Shown here: positions 10,048-19,684 of the stretch, piece by piece
Layout of the letters: each line of letters starts with the position of its first letter
Position numbering within the stretch: position 1 is the first letter of the stretch
Assembly: GCF_003318295.1 (NCBI RefSeq)
Contig: NZ_QOCW01000004.1
Span: forward strand, 1 to 64,000
DNA: 64,000 nt
Reading direction: 5' to 3'
Source of the DNA: Bacillus taeanensis
Lineage (GTDB): Bacteria > Bacillota > Bacilli > Bacillales > UBA6769
Notes under the pieces: generated by a model
Told to the model about the DNA's origin: nothing
Database searches by the model: none
Seen by the model: only the letters and a program-made list of their open reading frames with translations
Made by a program: the position numbers and the translations under genes

Positions 10048-10716
10048 ATGGAGCTTGCTACAATTTTATTACGGACACTTTTTTTATACTTTTTCATCCT
10101 TCTCATTTATCGTCTAATGGGTAAACGAGAAATTGGACAGCTTAGCGTATTAGATCTTGTTGTGTCAATTATGATTGCTGAACTTGCCGTAGTATCAATC
10201 GAAAGTCCTGAAACACCTTTAATTAAAACAGTTCTACCAATCATTATCCTCTTTGTTATTCAAATAATGATGGCTTACTTTTCATTAAAAAGTAAAAGCA
10301 TTCGCGAACTGATTGACGGTACACCATCAGTGCTTATAAACCGAGGGAAAATTGATGAAAAAGAAATGAAAAAACAGCGGTATAATTTTGATGATTTGCT
10401 TGTTCAACTGCGTGAAAAAGACATTTCAAAATTATCGGATGTGGAGTTTGCAATTTTAGAGCCGTCTGGGAAAATGTCAGTTATAAAGAAAAACATATCC
10501 CAGGGTTCATCAAATAAATCTTCTTCATCTCTTATGATGCTGCCTCTTATTTTAGATGGGAAAGTACAAGAAGAACATTTAAAACAGCTTGACAAAACAC
10601 CGCTTTGGTTAAGGCAGGAGCTGAGAAAGTTAGGTTACCGCGATATAAAAAAAATATCTTACTGTTCTTTAGATCAAAATAATACATTCTTTATTGATTT
10701 AAAAGATGATTATTAA
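10048..10716 (+). CDS. yrbG: DUF421 (YetF/YrbG-type) membrane protein
   Basis: A 222-residue protein with three N-terminal spans (about 5-23, 37-52, 60-78), the DUF421 signature LMGKREIGQLSVLDLVVSIMIAELA (residues 24-48) and a cytoplasmic C-terminal domain containing LIDGTPSVLINRGKI and DDLLVQLREKDI. Members are widespread in spore formers; some YetF proteins are in the spore germination context, but the role of YrbG is unknown. ATG 10048 has GAAAGGGG upstream; an in-frame start at 9979 has none. It sits between yrzE and spoVB as in B. subtilis. Confidence 0.85.
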   Translation: MELATILLRTLFLYFFILLIYRLMGKREIGQLSVLDLVVSIMIAELAVVSIESPETPLIKTVLPIIILFVIQIMMAYFSLKSKSIRELIDGTPSVLINRGKIDEKEMKKQRYNFDDLLVQLREKDISKLSDVEFAILEPSGKMSVIKKNISQGSSNKSSSSLMMLPLILDGKVQEEHLKQLDKTPLWLRQELRKLGYRDIKKISYCSLDQNNTFFIDLKDDY

Positions 10717-10721
10717 TAATG

Positions 10722-10762
10722 TCAGCTTTCATATTTCTAATGTATGAAAAGCTGATTTTTTT
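10722..10762 (+). terminator. Terminator after yrbG
   Basis: TCAGCTTTCATA pairs with TATGAAAAGCTGA (one bulged A), followed by seven T. Confidence 0.75.
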
Positions 10763-10798
10763 ATCTTCTTTCCTGTTTTGAACTAATTTCTATAAAAT

Positions 10799-10839
10799 AA
10801 AAAATAACCAATCTTTTTGCTTTGGATTGGTTATTTTTT
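10799..10839. terminator. Terminator at the spoVB 3' end
   Basis: AAAAATAACCAATC / GATTGGTTATTTTT with an 11-base loop. It overlaps the spoVB stop codon and is U-rich in both directions. Confidence 0.85.
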
Positions 10840-12393
10840 ATTTTGAAACCACTTCCCAATAACAGGAATTGGTTGTAAGTCTTCATTTTTAATAATTCCA
10901 ATAAGCATTGAGAAAATAAAATAAAATAAAACGGTCATACTGATTGAAAACACTGTATCTACAAGCAAATTAACCTTTAATAAGGAATGGTGATAGAGAA
11001 AGGATGCCGCACATCCTGTAGCAATAATTGCGATAAAGCCTTTTATATAGTCCCTCACAATAATCGTAAATGGAATCGCTTTTAAAATGGTTGCAAAATG
11101 AAGCATTGTAACAAGTACGATACCAGATGTTATCGCAAGTCCTGCTCCTATAATACCAAAATCAGGATTTGCAGCCAGAGCAAAGATTGCTGCGGTCTTT
11201 ACTACAGCACCAATTAAACTGTTAATCATCGCTGCTTTTGCTAAATCAAGTGCTTGTAATGCTGCTGCAAGAGGGGCTTGAAAGTAAAGAAAAAAGAAAA
11301 AGGGTGACATTATTTTTACATAAGATGCTACGGTTGGGGCATCGTACATTAATTCCATAATTGGAACAGCAAAGATATAAGTAATAACAACAGATATTCC
11401 TCCAGAAATCATTGCAAGTCGCAGGGCTTGGTTAAGTCGATAATCAATTGTTCGGTAATGTTTTTGAGCCGCTGCTTCACTAATTGCTGGAACGAGGGAA
11501 GTAGAAATTGCAAATGTTACAAACGTTGGAAGCAGTAAAAGAGGAATAGCTAAACCTGCAAGCTCTCCATATTGTTTTGTGGCTTCATGGGAAGCAACTC
11601 CAGCAATGTATAAACTTCGAGCGACTACAATTGGTTCGAGGAAATAAGAGATGGAACCAATTAATTGACTGCCTGTCGTCGGTAATGCGATGCCTAAAAT
11701 TTCATTTAATGTTTTCTTTCCAGAAGTGATATGATGCCAGAAGCCGGTGCGCAGTTTAAATTGCTTTTTGAATTTAAACATAGAGAATAAAAACAGCAAG
11801 GAGGCTAGTTCTCCAATAACAACCGACACCATTGCTCCAGCGGCTGCGAATTCTATTCCATAAGGTAAAAATAAGCTTGTTAGCATGGCAACAAGGGTAA
11901 TTCGTACAACCTGTTCAATTACTTGAGAATAAGCGGAAGGACGCATATTTTGTCTTCCTTGAAAATATCCTCGTAACACAGAAGAAAGCGCCACAATGGG
12001 AACGACTGGGGCAATTGCGATTAACGGATAAAAAGTCCGTTCATCCGTTAAAAGGGTTTGTGATAAAATAGGTGCTGTTAAGAAAAGTGCCGAAGTAAAA
12101 ATAATGCTTAACATGATTGTAATAGAAAGCGAAACAAGAAGAACGCGTTTCATCTTCTTATAATCTTTTTCAGCTTCGGCTTCGGCTACAAGCTTTGAAA
12201 TGGCAACAGGTAAACCAAGCCGTGTTAAAGTAATAACTAGAAGAAGGGTGGGAACGGCCATCATATAGAGGCCAACTCCTTCTTCACCCATTATTCTTGC
12301 GACAACAATTTTATTTACAAATCCAAGAATTTTAGTAATAAGTCCTGCAATAATCAGGATAAAAGTACCTTGTAAAAATGTTTGTTTTGACAT
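10831..12393 (-). CDS. spoVB: SpoVB, MATE/MurJ-type flippase for cortex synthesis
   Basis: A 520-residue polytopic protein of the polysaccharide/lipid-linked precursor exporter family (about 14 spans). In B. subtilis SpoVB is made in the mother cell and needed for spore cortex peptidoglycan, probably flipping lipid II. The start MSKQTFLQGTFILIIAGLI is typical, with the conserved segments KILGFVNKIVVARIMGEEGV, LPVAISKLVAE and SVLRGYFQGRQNM. ATG at 12393 has GAGGGG upstream; the frame runs on to 12465 without a ribosome site. It is convergent with yrbG and divergent from the small exporter gene. Confidence 0.93.
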   Translation of the reverse strand: MSKQTFLQGTFILIIAGLITKILGFVNKIVVARIMGEEGVGLYMMAVPTLLLVITLTRLGLPVAISKLVAEAEAEKDYKKMKRVLLVSLSITIMLSIIFTSALFLTAPILSQTLLTDERTFYPLIAIAPVVPIVALSSVLRGYFQGRQNMRPSAYSQVIEQVVRITLVAMLTSLFLPYGIEFAAAGAMVSVVIGELASLLFLFSMFKFKKQFKLRTGFWHHITSGKKTLNEILGIALPTTGSQLIGSISYFLEPIVVARSLYIAGVASHEATKQYGELAGLAIPLLLLPTFVTFAISTSLVPAISEAAAQKHYRTIDYRLNQALRLAMISGGISVVITYIFAVPIMELMYDAPTVASYVKIMSPFFFFLYFQAPLAAALQALDLAKAAMINSLIGAVVKTAAIFALAANPDFGIIGAGLAITSGIVLVTMLHFATILKAIPFTIIVRDYIKGFIAIIATGCAASFLYHHSLLKVNLLVDTVFSISMTVLFYFIFSMLIGIIKNEDLQPIPVIGKWFQNKK

Positions 12394-12488
12394 GATTGCC
12401 CCTCTTTCTAAAAAAATGTAGACCTTTTTTAAAACTATGTATATGCTTATTAATGGACAAAGCATGACAAGGTATAGGAGTGTTTTTC

Positions 12489-12974
12489 TTGAAAGAAATA
12501 TTAAAAGAATTTTTAGTTGAACATTTAAGTTTTTTACCCCAAGAATTAATCGTCATAACGGTCTCAGCAATGCCGATTTTAGAGCTGCGCGGAGGTATAC
12601 CGCTTGCAAGAAGCTTCGATTTTTCGCTTTGGGAAGCATTGTTTTACTCAATCATTGGTAATATTTTGCCGGTTATTCCGCTTTTACTGCTTTTTAAACC
12701 GCTGAGCGATTGGTTTCTTCGCTTTGCATGGTATGAAAAAATGTACAATTGGTTGTATCACCGCACAATAAAAAACAGTAAAAATGTAGAGAGATATGGA
12801 GCTTTAGGGCTTGTATTATTTACAGCCGTACCGCTTCCGACTACAGGGGCTTATAGTGCATGTGTGGCGGCAGCTCTATTTTCTATTCGGTTTAAATACG
12901 CATTTACAGCGATCGCCGCTGGTATATTAATTGCTGGACTCGGAGTAGGTCTTGCCATTTATTCAATTTTTTAA
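12489..12974 (+). CDS. Small multi-drug export family protein (COG2426)
   Basis: A 161-residue membrane protein with the PF06695 pattern: AMPILELRGGIPLAR near residue 30, a GNILPVIPLLLLF span, then LGLVLFTAVPLPTTGAYSACVAA and a closing GILIAGLGVGLAIY span. The family name is historical and transport of drugs is unproven. TTG 12489 has AGGAG at 12475-12480 at good spacing; GTG 12480 overlaps it. It is divergent from spoVB with only 95 bp between. Confidence 0.8.
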   Translation: MKEILKEFLVEHLSFLPQELIVITVSAMPILELRGGIPLARSFDFSLWEALFYSIIGNILPVIPLLLLFKPLSDWFLRFAWYEKMYNWLYHRTIKNSKNVERYGALGLVLFTAVPLPTTGAYSACVAAALFSIRFKYAFTAIAAGILIAGLGVGLAIYSIF

Positions 12975-13062
12975 TAAAAATTAACTGGGCCTTATAATAT
13001 AGCGTCATAAAAAGGGGAATTTACTGTTAGTAACGAATTTCTTTCTTAAGGGAGAGGATGAT

Positions 13063-13341
13063 ATGGCAGCAAATATGGAGCAATTACAGGAATGGAAAGA
13101 TGCGGTTTATCCTGCTTTGCTTAGTAAAGCGGAAGAGTTTCATTTATTAGGGTATGGGAGAGTCACAACGAATGAAGTGTGGAACTGCGTGATGGCTAAA
13201 TTAGAACGAAAAAATGAAGAGTATATGCTGCATCAATTTATTAATGTTATTTTAAGAATGTCTGTCAATGAATATATGAATTGGCTTACGATTAAAGCAT
13301 ATCAAGCTCCAGGCTTATTTATAGGAGATCAAGCAACCTGA
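13063..13341 (+). CDS. comN: ComN, post-transcriptional regulator
   Basis: A 92-residue soluble protein that matches the post-transcriptional regulator ComN (YrzD) of B. subtilis, which affects comE mRNA and localises with DivIVA. Conserved blocks: WKDAVYPALLSKAEEFHLLGY, TTNEVWNCVMAKL and MSVNEYMNWLTIKAYQAP. The start has GGGAGAGG ten bases upstream. It occupies the expected position between spoVB and secD and is followed by a strong hairpin. Confidence 0.9.
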   Translation: MAANMEQLQEWKDAVYPALLSKAEEFHLLGYGRVTTNEVWNCVMAKLERKNEEYMLHQFINVILRMSVNEYMNWLTIKAYQAPGLFIGDQAT

Positions 13342-13397
13342 TCTCTTTCTTTGAATGAGGTGAAAATGATAAAAAGGAATGGTGGAATACAAGTTTG

Positions 13398-13446
13398 ACC
13401 ATCTCACAAAAAAACTTGGCAAATGCCAAGTTTTTTGTGAGATGGT
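13398..13446. terminator. Long hairpin after comN
   Basis: 22-bp arms (ACCATCTCACAAAAAA... / ...TTTTTTGTGAGATGGT) closing on CTTGGC-AAAT-GCCAAG with one bulged base. The A6/T6 runs inside the arms allow termination in either direction. Confidence 0.8.
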
Positions 13447-13489
13447 TATTAACAAAACTTTATAAGAAAGCCGGATATTTACAATCAAA

Positions 13490-13519
13490 TTGACAGAGAA
13501 AATTATTGATCGCTATAAT
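13490..13519 (+). promoter_or_regulatory. Sigma-A promoter for secD-secF
   Basis: TTGACA (13490-13495), 18-bp spacer, TATAAT (13514-13519): both hexamers match consensus. The predicted 5' UTR is about 100 nt before the secD start. Confidence 0.75.
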
Positions 13520-13625
13520 AAGGATATTGCGTCTATTCTTTATACTGATAAAAAAGTAAGAGGTTAGAACATTTATTCTCATACATATTAAATAACTATT
13601 GGGTTTTATGGAAGGAGCAGGGAGA

Positions 13626-14924
13626 ATGGTGAAGAAAGGAAGGATCATTACATTTTTTATTGTTGTATTGGCCTTAGCGGGGTTGATTGCTTACACGGTT
13701 ACAGATACAACAAAGAACATTAAGCTTGGTCTTGATCTCCAAGGCGGATTTGAAGTGCTTTATGAAGTTGAAACAGTTAAAGAAGATCAAGAAATTAACA
13801 GTAAGACACTTGATGCAACAGTAGAAGCAATTCGCAGTCGAATTGATGTTCTCGGTGTGTCAGAACCTAATGTAGACATTGAAGGTGAAAATCGAATTCG
13901 TGTCCAGCTTGCTGGGATAGAAGACCAAAATCAAGCTCGGGAACTGCTGTCTACACAAGCACAGCTCTCGTTTCGTGATGTGAATGATACGCTTATGCTT
14001 GATGGTGCTGATTTACAAGAAGGTGGAGCAAGTTTAACGTTTAGTGAAACAAATCAGCCGTGGGTTTCTTTAACATTGAAAGATGCTGATAAATTTGGTG
14101 CAATCACAAAGGAAATTTCAGAGCGTCCTTTAGGAGAGAACTTACTTGTCATTTGGCTTGATTATCAAGAAGGGGACTCCTTTCAAGAAGAAGTACAAAA
14201 AGAAAACCCTAAATTTCTATCTGCACCGCGTGTTTCGGAAGTGCTTAATACAAAAAATGTTGTCATCCAAGGTGATTTTACAGTTGAAGAAGCAACAAAC
14301 CTTTCCAATTTATTAAATGCGGGCTCATTACCGGTAAAATTAAAAGAAATCTATTCAACCTCTGTCGGAGCACAGTTTGGCGAGAAAGCATTAGAAAAAA
14401 CGATTTTTGCTGGAATTATTGGAATAGCCGTCATTTTCTTATATATGATTTTCTATTATCGCTTCCCAGGTATTATTGCGGTACTTACGCTTAGTGTATA
14501 CATTTATTTAATTTTAGTCGTATTTGATTGGATGAATGCTGTTTTAACATTGCCAGGCATAGCCGCTCTTATTTTAGGAGTGGGGATGGCAGTTGATGCG
14601 AATATTATTACATATGAGCGTGTGAAAGAAGAAATTAAATCAGGGAAAACCATTTTATCTGCGTTTAAAGCGGGAAGCCGCCGCTCATTTGCAACTATTT
14701 TTGATGCGAATATTACAACTTTGATTGCAGCGGGTGTTCTCTTTGCATTTGGAACAAGCTCTGTTAAAGGGTTTGCAGTCATGTTAATCACAAGCATTTT
14801 AGTAAGTTTTATTACCGCTGTATATGGTTCGCGTTTATTATTAGGTCTTTGGGTTAAAAGCCGAATTCTTAATAAGAAACCAGGTTATTTTGGTGTAAAG
14901 GAGAGTGAGATTAATGAGCTTTAA
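13626..14924 (+). CDS. secD: Protein translocase subunit SecD (separate from SecF)
   Basis: A 432-residue RND-type membrane protein that helps complete Sec-dependent export using the proton motive force. Span 1 is about residues 8-26, followed by the SecD box KLGLDLQGGFEVLYEV, a large external P1 domain (AIRSRIDVLGVSEPNV) and five C-terminal spans containing GVGMAVDANIITYERVKEE. ATG 13626 has AAGGAG at 13612-13617. In B. subtilis SecD and SecF are one fused polypeptide; here the frame ends after KPGYFGVKESEINEL and secF starts inside it. See findings. Confidence 0.95.
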   Translation: MVKKGRIITFFIVVLALAGLIAYTVTDTTKNIKLGLDLQGGFEVLYEVETVKEDQEINSKTLDATVEAIRSRIDVLGVSEPNVDIEGENRIRVQLAGIEDQNQARELLSTQAQLSFRDVNDTLMLDGADLQEGGASLTFSETNQPWVSLTLKDADKFGAITKEISERPLGENLLVIWLDYQEGDSFQEEVQKENPKFLSAPRVSEVLNTKNVVIQGDFTVEEATNLSNLLNAGSLPVKLKEIYSTSVGAQFGEKALEKTIFAGIIGIAVIFLYMIFYYRFPGIIAVLTLSVYIYLILVVFDWMNAVLTLPGIAALILGVGMAVDANIITYERVKEEIKSGKTILSAFKAGSRRSFATIFDANITTLIAAGVLFAFGTSSVKGFAVMLITSILVSFITAVYGSRLLLGLWVKSRILNKKPGYFGVKESEINEL

Positions 14925-15837
14925 TACAGAAAAGTGGGAGTTTGATTTTGTCAAACATCGAAATAAATTTTTCTTAATCTCATTATCTTTATTGGTTTTA
15001 GGGACGATTTGTTTATTTATCTTTGGTCTAAATTTAGGCATTGATTTTAAAAGTGGTTCACGTGTAGATGTGACAACTGAACAGACACTGAGTGTCGATG
15101 AAATAAAAGAACAATTTGAAGAGATTGGTTTTACCCCAGAGGAAGTTACATTAGCGGGAAATAACAGTGAAATCGCTGTAGCACGTTTTATTGGTGTTCT
15201 TTCTCAGGAAGAAATTGCTTCTATTAAAAACCATTTTTCTTCCGAATATCATGCAGAACCAAGTATAAGCACCGTTTCACCGCAAGTTGGTCGTGAACTT
15301 GCAAAAAATGCGTTTATTGCTGTAGTGATTGCATCAATTGGAATTATTATTTATGTAGCGATTCGTTTTGAATGGCTTCAAGGAGTGGCAGCAATTATTG
15401 CTCTCTTTCACGATGCCTATTTTATTATTGTGTTGTTTAGTATTTTACAGTTAGAAGTAGATATTGCTTTCATTGCTGCAGTCTTGACGATCGTTGGTTA
15501 TTCGATTAATGATACGATTGTAACATTTGATCGTATTCGGGAAAATATGAAGTATGAAAAGAAAGTAAGAACGTTTGAAGATGTGGCAAGAGTTGTAAAT
15601 AAAAGTTTAATTCAAACCTTAGGACGTTCAATTAATACGGTGTTAACCGTCGTTTTTGCGGCAGCTGCTTTAATGGTTTTTGGAAGCGAATCTATCCGAA
15701 CGTTTTCGATTGCTTTATTTATTGGGTTAATTGCAGGAACATATTCTTCACTTTTCATTGCATCTCAGCTTTGGGCAGTATGGAAAGGAAAGCAGCTTGA
15801 AAAGAAACGTTTTCAATCTGTTGAAAATGAAGCATAA
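14914..15837 (+). CDS. secF: Protein translocase subunit SecF
   Basis: A 307-residue partner of SecD. Span 1 is about residues 21-40, followed by the SecF box LNLGIDFKSGSRVDV, a small external domain, then five spans with the motif TIVGYSINDTIVTFDRIREN and GRSINTVLTVVFAAAAL. ATG 14914 has its own AAAGGAGAG site inside secD and overlaps secD by 11 bp in a different frame. The separate ribosome site argues for a real two-gene arrangement, not a sequencing frameshift of a fused gene. SecD plus SecF (739 residues) is close to the fused length in B. subtilis. Confidence 0.95.
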   Translation: MSFNTEKWEFDFVKHRNKFFLISLSLLVLGTICLFIFGLNLGIDFKSGSRVDVTTEQTLSVDEIKEQFEEIGFTPEEVTLAGNNSEIAVARFIGVLSQEEIASIKNHFSSEYHAEPSISTVSPQVGRELAKNAFIAVVIASIGIIIYVAIRFEWLQGVAAIIALFHDAYFIIVLFSILQLEVDIAFIAAVLTIVGYSINDTIVTFDRIRENMKYEKKVRTFEDVARVVNKSLIQTLGRSINTVLTVVFAAAALMVFGSESIRTFSIALFIGLIAGTYSSLFIASQLWAVWKGKQLEKKRFQSVENEA

Positions 15838-15845
15838 TTTGGTGA

Positions 15846-15877
15846 AGTCGCGGCGCATGCCGCGGCTGTTTTACTTT
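15846..15877 (+). terminator. GC-rich terminator after secF
   Basis: AGTCGCGGC-GCAT-GCCGCGGCT stem followed by GTTTTACTTTTT; unusually GC-rich for this AT-rich window. Confidence 0.75.
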
Positions 15878-15956
15878 TTCATGAATCATGCAAAAATAGG
15901 ATATGTTAAGATAGACTGTAAAAACTGGAAACTATTACTTTTGGCGAGGTGATCGA

Positions 15957-16853
15957 TTGGAAACAAATCACCGCTTTAAACAGGCGGAATTTGCGGCGAT
16001 GGTTGGAGTAGTTGGCAATATACTATTAGCTGCTGTAAAAATGGTTGTTGGTTTTTTAGCAAACAGTCGTGCTTTAATTGCAGATGCTGTACATTCTGCA
16101 TCTGATGTTGTAGGCTCATTAGCGGTGTTTATTGGGGTAAGGGCAGCAAAGCTTCCTCCAGATCGTGATCATCCTTATGGGCATGGAAAGGCCGAATCAA
16201 TAGCAGCGATTATTGTGGCTGTTCTTTTGTTTATTGTTGGTCTAGAAATTGGTAAAAGTTCTGTTCAAGCATTTTTTATTCCGTTAGAAGCCCCAAAAAC
16301 GATTGCCATTTATGCAGCGGTGATTTCTATTATTGTTAAAGAAGCGATGTTTCAATATAAATATAAACTGGGTAAAAAAATAAAAAGTGACGCCATTATT
16401 ATAAATGCCTATGAGCATCGTTCAGATGTTTATTCTTCGATTGCTGCTTTAATTGGGATTAGTGGTGCAGTACTTGGGGGGAAATATGAAGTAGAGTGGC
16501 TTGTGTATGCTGATCCGGTTGCTGGGGTATTAGTATCTTTAATGGTGCTTAGAATGGCATGGAAGTTAGGAAAAGAATCCATTCATAATACATTAGATCA
16601 TGTGCTGCATGAAGAAGATACAATTGAGATGAAAGAAGTTGTTCAAGGGATAAAAGGGGTAAAAAAAATTGATGAATTCTTTGCAAGAGAGCATGGGTAT
16701 TATGTTATTATTGATCTGAAAATTGCGGTTGATCCGTATATAACCGTTGAAGAAGGTCATCAGATTGGAAAAAAGGTTAAACATGCATTAATGAAGCTAA
16801 ATGAAGTAAAAGATGTATTTGTACATATTAATCCATATGCTGATGATGAGTAA
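15957..16853 (+). CDS. Cation diffusion facilitator family transporter
   Basis: A 298-residue CDF efflux protein with six spans and a cytoplasmic metal-binding C-terminal domain (about 210-298). The Zn/Mn-type transport site is visible: span 2 ALIADAVHSASDVVGS (D and H...D) and span 5 EHRSDVYSS. The second-span follow-on DRDHPYGHGKAESIAA is diagnostic of the family. The start is TTG 15957 with GAGGTGA upstream. The metal is not predictable with certainty (Zn, Mn or Fe). It is followed at 30 bp by a LapA-like gene. Confidence 0.9.
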   Translation: METNHRFKQAEFAAMVGVVGNILLAAVKMVVGFLANSRALIADAVHSASDVVGSLAVFIGVRAAKLPPDRDHPYGHGKAESIAAIIVAVLLFIVGLEIGKSSVQAFFIPLEAPKTIAIYAAVISIIVKEAMFQYKYKLGKKIKSDAIIINAYEHRSDVYSSIAALIGISGAVLGGKYEVEWLVYADPVAGVLVSLMVLRMAWKLGKESIHNTLDHVLHEEDTIEMKEVVQGIKGVKKIDEFFAREHGYYVIIDLKIAVDPYITVEEGHQIGKKVKHALMKLNEVKDVFVHINPYADDE

Positions 16854-16883
16854 CAAACATACTTTGTAAAGGGGGAAAAAGAT

Positions 16884-17249
16884 ATGAAAGGTCAAACACG
16901 CTTAATTTTTGCACTTCTTTTTGCACTTCTTATTGCTGTTTTTGCTGTATTAAATGTGAATCCAGTTCAAGTTCATTATGGGTTTGGAGTTTCAGAATGG
17001 CCTCTAGTATTAGTGATTTTAACTTCTGTTTTAATGGGGGGAATCGTCGTTGCTTTTGTTGGAGGCTTTCGTATTTTTAATTTGCAGCGTGAAGTAAAAC
17101 GTCTTCGTAAAGAAAATAGCCAGTTAACTGAAACTAAAAAGAAGCTGGATAATGAAACAGAGGAGTTTGAAATAAAAAGAATGGATCCAGATGAAACAGT
17201 GACTGAAATAGAAGAAAATAAAAAAGAAACGGAAGAAAATCATTCTTAA
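16884..17249 (+). CDS. LapA/DUF1049-family membrane protein (YrvD-like)
   Basis: A 121-residue protein with two spans (about 5-24 and 39-62) separated by the LapA-type segment LNVNPVQVHYGFGVSEWPL, then a charged coiled coil (LQREVKRLRKENSQLTETKK) and an acidic tail. B. subtilis has a LapA-domain protein (YrvD) ahead of recJ. The role is unknown; enterobacterial LapA acts with LapB in envelope control, but no LPS exists here, so function does not transfer. Confidence 0.75.
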   Translation: MKGQTRLIFALLFALLIAVFAVLNVNPVQVHYGFGVSEWPLVLVILTSVLMGGIVVAFVGGFRIFNLQREVKRLRKENSQLTETKKKLDNETEEFEIKRMDPDETVTEIEENKKETEENHS

Positions 17250-17272
17250 ATTGATAAGTTTAAATCATTTTT

Positions 17273-17302
17273 TTGCCACCTCTTGCATTCCTTTTGTATA
17301 AT
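17273..17302 (+). promoter_or_regulatory. Candidate sigma-A promoter for recJ
   Basis: TTGCCA (17273-17278), 18-bp spacer, TATAAT (17297-17302); 24 bp before the recJ start. Confidence 0.55.
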
Positions 17303-17325
17303 AGGAGAAGTCAAGAGGTGATTTC

Positions 17326-19683
17326 ATGTTACGAGCAAAAACACGGTGGAAGATTGATTCATCAAATAATGAAAAAGTTGAAGAAATACAAAATGAACTC
17401 CAAGTATCATTTTTAACTGCAAAACTGCTGGTGAATCGAGGAATGGATACGATTGAAACAGCATCTCGTTTTTTACATCAAGGAGAACTTGAATTTTATG
17501 ATCCTTACTTATTGAATGGGATGAAAGAAGCAGTTGAGCGAATTAATAAAGCCATTCAACATCATGAACGAATTTTAATCTTTGGAGATTATGATGCTGA
17601 TGGTGTAAGCAGTACAACGGTGATGGTTTATACAATGAGGCAGTTGGGAGCTGATTTTGAGTATTATATTCCAAATCGCTTTACAGAAGGATATGGACCA
17701 AATGAAGCAGCTTTTCGCTGGGCTAAGGAACAGGGCTTTGGCTTAATTATTACCGTAGATACCGGCATTTCAGCTGTCCATGAAGCAAATATAGCAAAAG
17801 AATTAGAAATAGATCTTATTATTACTGATCACCATGAGGCGCCGCCTATCCTTCCAGATTCCTTTGCAACGATTAATCCGAAAAAGCCTGGATGTACGTA
17901 TCCGTTTAAAGGGTTAGCAGGTGTAGGGGTAGCATTTAAAGTAGCTCATGCTTTACTTGGGGAAGTACCTACTCACTTATTAGATATTGCAGCGATTGGC
18001 ACAATAGCTGACCTTGTTCCCCTGCAGGATGAAAATCGCCTTCTAGCCAAAAGAGGAATTAAAGCACTCCAGCATTCTACTAAAAAAGGGATAAAGGCTC
18101 TCTTAAAGCAATGCGGGTTAGAAGCAAGTGAGTTAAATGCCGAACACATTGGTTTTGGAATTGGTCCGCGTATTAATGCAGCAGGACGTTTAGATTCAGC
18201 AGCACCTGCAGTTGAATTATTAATTACAGAAGATGAACCGTTAGCTGAAAAGCTTGCGGCAGAAATTGATGCGCTTAATAGGGAAAGACAAGCTCTAGTA
18301 AATGAGATGACAAAAGAAGCAATTGAAGAGGTAGAAACGCTTTTTCCTCCAGAAGAAAATAAAGTTCTTGTCATTGCAAAAGAAAATTGGAATGCAGGAG
18401 TCATTGGTATTGTTGCTTCAAGACTTGTTGAACGATTTTATCGTCCTACCATTGTGCTTAGTATTGATCCGGAAAAAGGATTAGCAAAAGGCTCAGCGCG
18501 AAGTATTGAAGGTTTTGATATGTTTGAGAATTTATCAACGTGCAGAGATATTCTTCCTCATTTTGGTGGACATCCTATGGCAGCAGGAATGACACTTGAA
18601 GCAAAAAATTTAGAGGAGTTAAGGAAACGATTAGATACTTTAGCCGGAGAAAAACTTACGGAAGAAGATTTCCTTCCAATTACAAGTATTGATTTAACAT
18701 GTAAGCTTGACGATATTACAATTGAAACAATCGAACAGATGGCACAGCTTGCTCCGTTTGGTGTGAGTAATCCGACACCAAAAGTCCTGATTGAAGATGT
18801 GGATATTTCACAAATAAAACGCATTGGCAGCGATGAAAGTCATTTAAAGCTTTTAGTAAAAGATGAAAGTGAAAAGCTTGACATTATTGGCTTTCAATTT
18901 GGTTATTTATTTAATGAAGTGAATGCTCAGTCTAAAATATCGGTCGTAGGAGAACTTTCAATTAATGAATGGAATGGGATCCGAAAGCCCCAGTTAATGC
19001 TTCAAGATATCGCGGTAAAAGAGTGGCAGCTGTTTGATTATCGAAGCATTCGTAACTTAAAAACACAATTAGCATCTTTTGATAAGAAAAAGCTGTTGCT
19101 TGTATCGTTTCAAGAAGATACAATAGATAAGCTTGAACTTCAGGAATGGAAGGACTACCATGTTTGTTTAAAGCAAAACAATGAATCCACTTTATCATTA
19201 GGTGACCGTTATACAGTATTATTAGATTTACCTGATTGTAAGGAACAGCTTGTTGACTTTGTTCAAAAGCACGAGCAGCCTGAGCGGACCTATGTTGTTT
19301 TTTTTCATGAAGAAGATCATTTTTTTATGACCATTCCTTCACGTGAACATTTTAAGTGGTTCTACAGCTTTTTATTAAAACAAAAATCCTTTCATATGAA
19401 TCAATCTGAAAAATTAGCAAAATATAGAGGTTGGACGAAGGAAACGGTTCATTTCATGATTAAAGTGTTTTTGGATTTAAAATTTGTTACAATAAATGAT
19501 GGTCTCGTTTCTTTAAATGGTCAGCCGGAAAAACGTGATTTAAGTGAATCACCGACTTATAAGCGTAAGCAAGCATATATTGAGCTTGAAAATGAGTTTG
19601 TGTATTCATCTTATCAATCTTTAAAAAAGTGGTTTGAATATACTAAGTTAGGTTTCGATGAATTTGAGGAGGCTGCTAATTAA
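17326..19683 (+). CDS. recJ: Single-stranded-DNA-specific exonuclease RecJ
   Basis: A 785-residue 5'-3' ssDNA exonuclease for recombination and mismatch repair. DHH-phosphoesterase motifs: [11 protein letters not shown] (DxD at about 88-93), [14 protein letters not shown] and GTIADLVPL. The DHHA1 domain has [17 protein letters not shown] and [10 protein letters not shown]. An OB domain follows ([10 protein letters not shown]). A C-terminal extension of about 200 residues after 580, typical of Firmicute RecJ, is present. The stop lies just before apt, whose ribosome site (GAGGAGG) is inside the recJ end. Confidence 0.97.
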   Translation: MLRAKTRWKIDSSNNEKVEEIQNELQVSFLTAKLLVNRGMDTIETASRFLHQGELEFYDPYLLNGMKEAVERINKAIQHHERILIFGDYDADGVSSTTVMVYTMRQLGADFEYYIPNRFTEGYGPNEAAFRWAKEQGFGLIITVDTGISAVHEANIAKELEIDLIITDHHEAPPILPDSFATINPKKPGCTYPFKGLAGVGVAFKVAHALLGEVPTHLLDIAAIGTIADLVPLQDENRLLAKRGIKALQHSTKKGIKALLKQCGLEASELNAEHIGFGIGPRINAAGRLDSAAPAVELLITEDEPLAEKLAAEIDALNRERQALVNEMTKEAIEEVETLFPPEENKVLVIAKENWNAGVIGIVASRLVERFYRPTIVLSIDPEKGLAKGSARSIEGFDMFENLSTCRDILPHFGGHPMAAGMTLEAKNLEELRKRLDTLAGEKLTEEDFLPITSIDLTCKLDDITIETIEQMAQLAPFGVSNPTPKVLIEDVDISQIKRIGSDESHLKLLVKDESEKLDIIGFQFGYLFNEVNAQSKISVVGELSINEWNGIRKPQLMLQDIAVKEWQLFDYRSIRNLKTQLASFDKKKLLLVSFQEDTIDKLELQEWKDYHVCLKQNNESTLSLGDRYTVLLDLPDCKEQLVDFVQKHEQPERTYVVFFHEEDHFFMTIPSREHFKWFYSFLLKQKSFHMNQSEKLAKYRGWTKETVHFMIKVFLDLKFVTINDGLVSLNGQPEKRDLSESPTYKRKQAYIELENEFVYSSYQSLKKWFEYTKLGFDEFEEAAN

Positions 19684-19684
19684 A

